A DNA stretch of 7,327 nt, from the NCBI GenBank assembly GCA_026416215.1, contig JAOAFP010000071.1:1-7327 (forward strand). The letters run 5' to 3'. This document shows, piece by piece, positions 1 through 7,327 of this stretch (within the stretch, counting starts at the first letter, position 1; each line of letters opens with the position of its first letter). This DNA comes from Negativicutes bacterium (GTDB lineage Bacteria; Bacillota; Negativicutes; SKW292). The notes below the pieces were generated by a model, which saw only the letters and a list, made by a program, of their open reading frames with translations, had not been told where the DNA came from and did no database searches. A program made the position numbers and the translations under genes.

Positions 1-17
1 GGGCGGGCGGCGGCGGC

Positions 18-47
18 AGCCGGTGGAAACGGGCCGGGGGGGGCGGC
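18..47. repeat. Intergenic imperfect repeat, copy A
   Basis: This 30-base stretch matches 2318-2347 at 26 of 30 positions without gaps. The shared core is AACGGGCCGGGG followed, after one variable base, by GGGCGGC. In both places a T-rich stretch follows within about 15-25 bases, so the shared element may be the ascending side of related terminator-like hairpins. The sequence is strongly GC-biased, so convergence or chance cannot be excluded from two copies. Confidence 0.35.
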
Positions 48-71
48 AGGCGATCGCCGTTTTAACTTTTT
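44..71 (+). terminator. Weak intrinsic terminator candidate
   Basis: CGGC at 44-47 can pair with GCCG at 56-59 across an 8-base loop. G-U pairs (G41-G43 with T60-T62) may extend the stem, TTTT follows at 60-63, and a second T run lies at 67-71. The stem is only four strong pairs, so this is a weak candidate. It would end transcription of a gene lying to the left of the window. Confidence 0.25.
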
Positions 72-303
72 ACCGGCCGATCCGGAGTGGCCGCTAGCGG
101 AAATGATGCATATCACAATTCCCCGGGCGACCGGGGTGAGAGTCAGGAAATTTGTTGCGAACGATCCACAGACCGTTGGAACAGGCGACAGCTGGCGGTG
201 GTTCGGCCCCGCCGGCCTTACAGACCGGTAGCGGACGGAACTGGGCTATATGGCGGCCGTGCGGCACCCTGGACCGCGATGGCAGAAAAACCGGGGCTGG
301 ACG

Positions 304-370
304 GACCGGCAATGGCCGGAGTGCGGGATCGCCGGTCGGGCGGGCGGCATCCGGTAATCAAACCGACCGG
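304..370 (+). promoter_or_regulatory. Competing hairpins in the chemoreceptor leader
   Basis: GACCGGC at 304-310 is perfectly complementary to GCCGGTC at 331-337 (7 bp, 20-base loop). CCGGTCGG at 332-339 is perfectly complementary to CCGACCGG at 363-370 (8 bp, 23-base loop). The two stems share bases 332-337, so they cannot form together. A third option pairs CCGGT 351-355 with ACCGG 366-370. The last arm ends 21 bases before the ribosome binding site of the chemotaxis gene. This geometry resembles a leader switch, but CCGG words are so common here that chance pairing is a real alternative. I recognise no known riboswitch class. Confidence 0.25.
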
Positions 371-404
371 GCTAACGAAAACGGACGCAACGGAGGGATA
401 GAGT

Positions 405-2120
405 ATGATTCTGGCCAACAACAACATCAGGACCAACCTGAAGTTACTGGCCGGGGTGGTTGCAGCCCTGCTGATCGTTATGACTGCCCTCGTCTATTAC
501 GGCATGACGGCGGAGCAGGAAGATGCCAAATTTATGTACGACAACCGCCTGTTGGCGATAAAAAATCTCAACGAGTCGCGGGCCCACGCCCGGGCTTGGG
601 AGGGAGACCTGTACGAGGCCAGCCTGGCCCCAACCATAACGGCTGAAAAACTCCGCCAGCGCACCGACGACATGCGGCAACGCCAGGGCAAGCTGGCAAA
701 AAGCATGGACGGATATGCCAATGCCGTTCTGGACGATTATGAGAAATCGAAGCTCAGCGACTATATGGCGGCCGGGCCGATCTTCAGGGATCTGACCGAC
801 CGCTGCATCCACCTGCTGGAGAGCGGGCAGCGCTATCAGGCATACCTGGCTTACCATCAGTACGAGGATACGATCAACAAGGCTCACAGGGCTGCCACCG
901 AACTGGCCGACTACAACGCCGAGGTGGCGGCCCGGGAGATGGAGGCCACCGCCAGGAAGGTCGTGATCCTGGAGGCCGCCATTGTGGTCTGCGGCCTGGT
1001 GATCGTGGCGATCACCCTGTCGATGCTCCTGATAATCAGCCGCAGCATTGTCGGACAGCTGGCGGCGCTGCAGTCCAGCGTGCAGACCGATGACCGGGGC
1101 AACGTTAGCCTGCGGGAGATCGAGGTGCTGTCGCGCAACGAGCTGGGAGTGCTGTCGGCCAGCCTGAACAGGGTTGTGGCCAGGATCAGGGATTTCATCG
1201 TCAAGACCGGTGGGGCGGCGGAGCAGGTGGCCTCGTCGTCGCAGGAACTGACCGCCAGTGCCCATGAGGCTGCCCAGGCGTCAAACCAGACAGCCCAGGC
1301 CGTGACCCAGATTGCCGAGGGGACGAACACCCAGCTGGATGCCGTGACCGAGACATCGGCGATTGTTCAGCAGATATCGGCCAGCATGCAGCAGCTGGCG
1401 GCCAGCGCTAGCTATCTGATGACCACGGCCGACAAGTCGGCCGAATCGGCAAGGCTGGGCGGTCAGGCGGTGGAGACGGTGGTGGCACAGATGAAGTCGA
1501 TCAACCAGACAGTCAGCCATTCAGCCGCAGTGGTGACCAGGCTGGGCGACAGCTCCAAGCAGATTAGCAGCATTATCAATACCATTTCTCAGATTGCCAG
1601 CCAGACCAACCTGCTGGCGCTGAATGCTGCAATTGAGGCCGCCCGGGCCGGCGAACAGGGGCGGGGGTTTGCGGTGGTGGCGGAGGAAGTGCGCAAATTA
1701 GCCGAACAGGTGCAGGACGCCGTCAAGCAGATTTCCGGCATGATCAGCGAGATCCAGAGCGAGACCGAGTCGGCCGTGGTTTCGATCAACCGCGGCAATG
1801 AGGAAGTCAAGCGGGGCACTGAGGTTGCCGACCAGGCCGGCGGGCTGTTTGCCCAGGTTTATCAAATGGTGACCGAGATGGCCTCCCAGGTCAAGGAAGC
1901 GTCGCAGGCCATAAACCAGGCGGCGACCGGTACCCAGAAGATCGTGTCGTCAGTGCAGAGCGTCGAAAAAAATGCCCGCGATGCGGCGGCCAGCGCCCAG
2001 ACCGTGTCGGCGGCCACCGAACAACAGTCGGCCACTATGGAGGAGATCGCCTCGGCCAGCCAGAGCCTGGCTAAACTGGCGGCCGACATGCAGAGCGAGG
2101 TGCAGCAGTTTAAGCTGTGA
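405..2120 (+). CDS. Methyl-accepting chemotaxis protein (transmembrane chemoreceptor)
   Basis: This 571-residue inner-membrane chemoreceptor senses a ligand outside the cytoplasm and controls CheA kinase through CheW. A short cytoplasmic N-terminus leads into membrane helix 1 (about residues 14-33). A mostly helical outer domain of about 150 residues (34-186) follows, of the size and style of a four-helix-bundle (4HB_MCP) sensor. Membrane helix 2 is at about 187-212. A HAMP linker (about 213-262) has the RNELGVL second-helix motif but lacks the usual proline after the membrane. The rest is the coiled-coil signalling hairpin, with the near-canonical tip at 400-434 (QTNLLALNAAIEAARAGE, then GRGFAVVAEEVRKLAE). 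About 22 heptads lie on each side of the tip, which fits the 44H class common in Firmicutes; this count is by eye. There is no C-terminal NWETF-type CheR tether. The ATG follows GGAGGG (392-397) by 7 bases, which fixes the start. The ligand cannot be told from sequence. Confidence 0.96.
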   Translation: MILANNNIRTNLKLLAGVVAALLIVMTALVYYGMTAEQEDAKFMYDNRLLAIKNLNESRAHARAWEGDLYEASLAPTITAEKLRQRTDDMRQRQGKLAKSMDGYANAVLDDYEKSKLSDYMAAGPIFRDLTDRCIHLLESGQRYQAYLAYHQYEDTINKAHRAATELADYNAEVAAREMEATARKVVILEAAIVVCGLVIVAITLSMLLIISRSIVGQLAALQSSVQTDDRGNVSLREIEVLSRNELGVLSASLNRVVARIRDFIVKTGGAAEQVASSSQELTASAHEAAQASNQTAQAVTQIAEGTNTQLDAVTETSAIVQQISASMQQLAASASYLMTTADKSAESARLGGQAVETVVAQMKSINQTVSHSAAVVTRLGDSSKQISSIINTISQIASQTNLLALNAAIEAARAGEQGRGFAVVAEEVRKLAEQVQDAVKQISGMISEIQSETESAVVSINRGNEEVKRGTEVADQAGGLFAQVYQMVTEMASQVKEASQAINQAATGTQKIVSSVQSVEKNARDAAASAQTVSAATEQQSATMEEIASASQSLAKLAADMQSEVQQFKL

Positions 2121-2156
2121 CCCCGTCAGGTCTTCCGGCCCCAGCGCTGACCGGGG
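2121..2156 (+). terminator. Hairpin directly after the chemoreceptor stop codon
   Basis: CCCCGTCAG at 2121-2129 pairs with CTGACCGGGG at 2147-2156 through nine base pairs with one bulged C (2152). The stem begins at the first base after the TGA. Only TTGTAG follows the stem, so it is a poor intrinsic terminator on its own. It more likely protects the 3' end of the message or assists the stronger terminator at 2333-2372. Confidence 0.35.
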
Positions 2157-2317
2157 GTTGTAGTGCCGGGCCGGGGAGGCATAAGCCGGAAAACGGGGGC
2201 GTATTGTCCGGTGGCGGCCCGCTGAGGCGGCGGGAAACACGTTCATTGAACAACAGCCGCGGCAGCGGACGGCTGGATGGCTCGTCCGGCGGCTGGACGC
2301 CCACAGGAGAAAACAGC

Positions 2318-2347
2318 AGCCGGCGAGAACGGGCCGGGGCGGGCGGC
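2318..2347. repeat. Intergenic imperfect repeat, copy B
   Basis: This is the second copy of the 30-base element at 18-47, with 26 of 30 identical bases in an ungapped alignment. Here the element overlaps the ascending arm of the strong terminator (GCCGGGGC, 2333-2340), which gives the similarity a possible structural reason. Confidence 0.35.
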
Positions 2348-2372
2348 GAGCAGCCGTTGCCCCGGCTTTTTT
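2333..2372 (+). terminator. Strong Rho-independent terminator
   Basis: GCCGGGGC (2333-2340) is perfectly complementary to GCCCCGGC (2359-2366). Inside it, CGGC (2344-2347) pairs with GCCG (2353-2356) around a GAGCA loop, leaving a small GGG/TT internal loop. Six Ts (2367-2372) follow at once. This is a textbook intrinsic terminator for + strand transcription. It lies 212 bases after the chemoreceptor stop and about 290 bases before the preferred kinase start. It may end the chemoreceptor transcript or act as an attenuator in the kinase leader. Confidence 0.8.
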
Positions 2373-2498
2373 ATGCCGTTGCCCGGCCTTTACGGCGAGT
2401 TGCGGAAATGGCCGGAAATTTATCGTCCGGCTGTTTAACCGGCCGCGAGGCAAATGCCGGTGGCGGCGGCAGGGAGGAAGTGATCTGCTGTCCTGGCA

Positions 2499-2537
2499 GG
2501 GCATTGTGCCCGGGCGATGATCGGGCTGGTGTTTTTT
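2499..2537 (+). promoter_or_regulatory. Overlapping small hairpins followed by a T run
   Basis: GGGCA (2499-2503) pairs with TGCCC (2507-2511) around TTG. As an alternative, GCCCG (2508-2512) pairs with CGGGC (2522-2526) around a 9-base loop. A run of six Ts (2532-2537) lies five bases after the second stem. The two stems share bases 2508-2511 and exclude each other. It could be a weak terminator or attenuator upstream of the hybrid kinase. Its presence argues against translation starting at the ATG at 2517. Confidence 0.3.
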
Positions 2538-2663
2538 GTTTCAGACCGGCAGGAATTGGCGGAACAGATGCAGAATAACAGCGGGAACCGGAAGTTGTCA
2601 AACCGGCTGTGTATAAGCACCGGGCGAGTGGCCGGTAAGGGTGGAGGTTCGGCGGGAAGACAG

Positions 2664-5237
<2,574 letters not shown>

Positions 5238-5301
5238 AACCGGCAGGCGGCCGGAGTACAGTGAAAACATTTGCAATAATCGGCCGGGACCCGGTCTGAA
5301 G

Positions 5302-5319
5302 GGAGGAGCGATGCCATGA
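5302..5319 (+). promoter_or_regulatory. Ribosome binding site with an overlapping two-codon ORF
   Basis: GGAGGAG (5302-5308) is a strong Shine-Dalgarno sequence. Two ATGs follow. The first, at 5311, gives only ATG-CCA-TGA, and its stop overlaps the second ATG (5316) of the receiver gene. Spacing is 2 bases to the first ATG and 7 to the second, so 5316 is the proper start. The mini-ORF is probably not used, but it could lead to translational coupling if it were. Confidence 0.5.
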
Positions 5320-5687
5320 AACGGATATTGCTGGTTGAGGACAATGAAATCAACAGGAAGCTTTGCCTGAACTTTCTGAAAAAGCTGGGCTACACCGACG
5401 TGGTGACGGCGGACAACGGGCAGATCGCAGTGGATATGCTGGCGGCTGATGAAAGTATCGCCTTGGTCCTGATGGACTGCCGGATGCCGGTGATGGACGG
5501 CTATGAGGCTACCCGGGTGATTCGCAGCTCGCCGGTCGAGAGGATCAGTAAAATTCCGATCATTGCCGTTACCGCCAATTCGATGGTGGGCGATCGGGAG
5601 AAGTGCCTGGCGGCGGGGATGGATGACTACTATGCCAAGCCGATCAGCCTCGACGGGCTGAAAGAGGTTATCGGCAGGTACGTATAA
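5316..5687 (+). CDS. Stand-alone receiver (REC) domain response regulator
   Basis: This 123-residue protein is a single CheY-like receiver domain with no output domain. Key residues are all present: the acidic pair E8/D9, phospho-acceptor D54 in LMDCRMP, T86 and K108, with the VEDNEINRKL start and GMDDYYAKP end typical of receivers that work with hybrid kinases. It closely resembles the last receiver (REC2) of the preceding kinase in LMDC-MP, PIIA-TAN, GDR, AAGMDDY and KPI. It starts 78 bases after the kinase, with no terminator between them, and ends 34 bases before the next kinase, so co-transcription is likely. It probably takes phosphate from one or both neighbouring kinases, as a shuttle, a sink or a protein-interaction output. 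It does not look like a specific CheY ortholog, and the chemotaxis gene nearby is not enough to call it one. Confidence 0.93.
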   Translation: MKRILLVEDNEINRKLCLNFLKKLGYTDVVTADNGQIAVDMLAADESIALVLMDCRMPVMDGYEATRVIRSSPVERISKIPIIAVTANSMVGDREKCLAAGMDDYYAKPISLDGLKEVIGRYV

Positions 5688-5721
5688 AGCTGGGATCTGA
5701 CTGGAAACTGGAGGGGAGATC

Positions 5722-7308
5722 ATGATCGAGAGGCTTCTGGCGAAAATTGCCGCCGCGTTCAGCCACAACCGCGATCGGCTGCGCGACAAGCTGTACGGCC
5801 ATTACATGGCGTCGGCCCTGCTGCCGATTTTGTTTATCGAGGTAACTTTGCTGATTGTCTACTTTGCCATGGCCAGCATTGTCACCGGCGAGCAGATCAA
5901 GACCCTGCGGGCCGATGCGGCTATGAGCCTCGAGCAGATCAGCACCCGTACCGCCGAAACCATCGACCGGGAACTGCTGGATATACAGGGGGATCTGGAA
6001 ATTGTCGCCGCCGTGTATCGCGATATTTTCAGCAATCCGCAGCGCTACAGTGTCGATCCGCAGTCGGCCGACTTTGGTATCACCGACAAGGGAACCTATA
6101 TCAAAACAAGGGACAACGGCGGGTCGGCGCTGTTTTACAGCACAGCCGCACCCGGCTACGACCGGCACAAGGCTCTGATCACCGAGGCGGCCGATCCGGT
6201 GATGAAGCAGTGTAAACAGGGGAATCCGCTGATTGCCGCCGTCTACCTTAATACCTGGGACAGCATGAACCGTTACTATCCGTTTATGGATGTGTCGATC
6301 TATGACCCCCACCTTGAGATTCCCACCTTTAATTTCTACTACGAGGCCGACGCCGCCCACAACCCGGAGCGGAAACCGGTCTGGCTCAGCACCTACCTTG
6401 ATCCGGCCGGACAGGGCTGGATGATTTCGGTTATCACCCCGATCTACCGCCAGGACTTCCTGGAAGGGGTGCTGGGGATAGATATAACTATCGATACCAT
6501 CGTCAGTCGGGTAGAGCAGACCGATGTGCCCTGGGGCGGCTACGCCATGCTGGTGACCGGCAGCGGCGACGTGCTGGCCTTGGCCGGCCGCGGTCAGGAG
6601 CAGCTGGGAATGAAGCTTCAGGCCAAGCATAGCTATGATGCGGCCGTTCAACAGGATACCACCATCAATCCGGAAAACAACCTCAGAAAAAGTTCCAGCC
6701 GTGAACTAAACAAGCTGGGCGATCTGGTGCTGGGCGGGGACAGCTCAGGACGGGGCGAAATGATCATTAACGGCCATAATCTGCTGCTGTCCTACAAGAA
6801 GATCAGTGTCTCCGACATATATCTGGTGGTGTTCGTACCCACGGCCGAAGTGTTTGCCTCCAGCCTGCGAATCGAGCGGATTGCACGGTACGTAGGTTAT
6901 GCGGCCATCGCGATGATGCTGTTGTTTTACTGGCTGTTTTTCATCATGCTGAAAAAACGGGCCGCCCACATGGCCGAGGATGTGGCCCGGCCGGTGGCCG
7001 CCCTGGAGAGTGTTGCCCAACAGGTGGGAACCGGCCGGCTGGATATTGAGCTGCCGGCGGCTGAGAACAGGGATGAGATCGGCGTGCTGACCGAGGAGTT
7101 TGGCCGCATGGTGCACAACCTGCGGGCGGCGGCGGCCAGGGAGGAAAAATACCGCAAAGATCTGGAGATGCTGGCTGAACGGCTGAAGGCTCAGAACGAG
7201 GAACTGCAGGTGGCCTACCGGGCCAAGGATGACCTGCTGAACAACATGACCCACGAGCTGGTTACTCCGCTGAACCATATCAACGGCTACATCAGCATGG
7301 TGCTGGAA
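5722..7308 (+). CDS. Membrane sensor histidine kinase, dCACHE-HAMP-HisKA, truncated by the contig end
   Basis: The frame runs from ATG 5722 to the window edge without a stop; 529 genomic codons remain. GGAGGGGAG (5710-5718) lies just upstream and supports the start. Membrane helix 1 is at about residues 30-54. A large outer domain of about 330 residues follows (55-388), with a dCACHE-like segment: W(368-type region) in PVWLSTYLDP, then MISVITPIYRQDF and GVLGIDITID. Membrane helix 2 is at about 391-410. A HAMP domain (about 411-470) contains ENRDEIGVLTEEF. A coiled linker leads to the HisKA start, NNMTHELVTPLNHINGY, with the phospho-accepting H511, E512 and T515. The arginine usual in HELRTP is valine here. 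The rest of HisKA and the whole HATPase domain are missing because the contig ends. The codons after 7308 come from adapter sequence and are not part of the protein. It is probably the third gene of the kinase-receiver operon. The ligand is unknown; CACHE domains commonly bind small organic molecules. Confidence 0.92.
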
Positions 7309-7327
7309 CTGTCTCTTATACACATCT
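7309..7327. other. Tn5/Nextera mosaic-end adapter (sequencing artefact)
   Basis: The last 19 bases read CTGTCTCTTATACACATCT, which is exactly the Tn5 mosaic-end sequence used in Nextera-type library adapters. It sits flush with the window end and interrupts a conserved HisKA domain. It is best explained as untrimmed adapter left at a contig end, not as a natural transposon end. Read on the reverse strand, it also creates a spurious start (GTG TAT AAG AGA CAG, peptide MYKRQ). Confidence 0.97.

Larger units (their letters stand above)
1..404. other. GC-rich non-coding region and leader of the chemoreceptor gene
   Basis: I see no convincing gene in this 404-base stretch. It is very rich in GGCC/CCGG words. 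Frame 1 on the + strand is open from base 1 to a TAG at 229-231, giving about 76 codons. Its product starts with a Gly/Ala/Arg-rich run and has no motif I recognise, and its third-position GC looks lower than in the definite genes. A short hairpin with T runs (44-71) also lies inside it. It could be the tail of an upstream gene, but chance is a better explanation in sequence this rich in GC. The right part (from about 232) is best read as the untranslated leader of the chemotaxis gene, with a good ribosome binding site at 392-397. I could not identify a convincing sigma-70, sigma-28 or sigma-54 promoter. Confidence 0.5.
2121..2663. other. Long structured intergenic region, no gene seen
   Basis: I find no credible gene between the chemoreceptor and the hybrid kinase. 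The open frames here encode Gly/Arg/Pro-rich sequence without recognisable motifs. The region holds several perfect small inverted repeats: CCCGC/GCGGG (2218-2222 with 2230-2234), GTTCA-T-TGAAC (2241-2251, a possible small operator), CGGACG/CGTCCG (2266-2271 with 2283-2288) and GCCGT/ACGGC (2375-2379 with 2392-2396). It also contains the strong terminator at 2333-2372 and a weaker T-run hairpin at 2499-2537. The part after 2372 should hold the promoter of the kinase operon, but no pair of boxes is convincing. No known riboswitch consensus was recognised. Confidence 0.6.

Noticed and set aside
61..84. Sigma-28-like promoter (GGCCGATCC with an upstream TTTAA)
   Set aside because: The -10-like match is partial, the spacing to the -35-like part is too short, and it lies over 300 bases from the chemoreceptor start.
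1..231. Tail of an upstream gene in frame 1, ending at TAG 229-231
   Set aside because: It is open for 76 codons, but chance frames of this length are expected at this GC. The product has no recognisable feature and a terminator-like hairpin lies inside it. Kept only as a weak possibility.
87..646. + strand frames of 104 and 164 codons at the left end
   Set aside because: They have no motifs, low-complexity Arg/Gly/Pro composition and no good ribosome site. The longer one overlaps the start of the chemoreceptor in another frame.
2157..2332. Riboswitch (c-di-GMP, cobalamin, TPP, SAM, lysine) in the kinase leader
   Set aside because: Several GC-rich hairpins exist, but I could not match the conserved core sequences of these classes by eye. 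A covariance-model search (Rfam) would be decisive.
2493..2508. Sigma-54-like site (CTGGCAGGGCATTGTG)
   Set aside because: It has the TGGCA half, but TTG comes one base too early and the -12 GC is missing, so the essential GG-to-GC spacing is not met.
2117..2578. 153-codon + strand frame between the chemoreceptor and the kinase
   Set aside because: It has no ribosome site of its own and a Gly/Arg/Pro-rich product, and it runs through a strong terminator hairpin.
2595..2617. Sigma-70-like promoter TTGTCA ... TATAAG before the kinase
   Set aside because: Each box is fair, but the spacer is only 11 bases against the usual 16-18.
5668..6651. 327-codon open frame on the - strand
   Set aside because: It overlaps the membrane kinase, whose + strand frame has a strong ribosome site, two membrane helices, a dCACHE-like domain, HAMP and an H box. 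The antisense frame has nothing comparable.
6745..7323. 192-codon - strand frame starting MYKRQ
   Set aside because: Its start lies in the Nextera adapter and the rest is antisense to the HAMP/HisKA part of the kinase.
7309..7327. A genuine transposon end inserted in the kinase gene
   Set aside because: An exact engineered mosaic end lying flush with a contig edge is the usual signature of library adapter. No other transposon sequence is present.

Overview
This window is a signal-transduction segment from a high-GC bacterium, with every gene on the + strand. The genes have strong Shine-Dalgarno sequences (GGAGG type). The chemoreceptor's signalling region looks like those of Firmicutes, and the style fits the Negativicutes/Clostridia best. 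That placement is an inference from protein style, not a measured taxonomic result; an anaerobic proteobacterial or Desulfobacterota source is not excluded.

Layout: (i) 1-404 is GC-rich sequence with no convincing gene, serving at its right end as the leader of the next gene; (ii) 405-2120 is a complete methyl-accepting chemotaxis protein; (iii) 2121-2663 is a long structured intergenic region with a strong intrinsic terminator at 2333-2372; (iv) 2664-5237 is a soluble hybrid histidine kinase (PAS-PAS-HisKA-HATPase-REC-REC); (v) 5316-5687 is a stand-alone receiver-domain response regulator; (vi) 5722 to the end is a membrane sensor histidine kinase with a dCACHE-like extracellular domain. It is cut off just after its phospho-accepting histidine. 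The last 19 bases (7309-7327) are not genomic: they match the Tn5/Nextera transposase mosaic-end adapter exactly.

The hybrid kinase, the receiver protein and the membrane kinase lie 78 and 34 bases apart with no terminator between them, so they probably form one operon. Together they supply two phosphodonor kinases and three receiver domains but no visible HPt domain or DNA-binding output domain. The likely picture is a phosphorelay or phosphate-sink circuit whose HPt and output partners lie elsewhere or beyond the right edge. The chemoreceptor is separated from this operon by a terminator and is probably an independent transcription unit.

I found no mobile element, CRISPR array, tRNA or rRNA, and no clearly novel defence or metabolic system. 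The more unusual points are the adapter at the contig end, the three-receiver arrangement with a likely receiver duplication, a 26/30 imperfect repeat shared by the two intergenic regions, and leader regions that can form competing hairpins.
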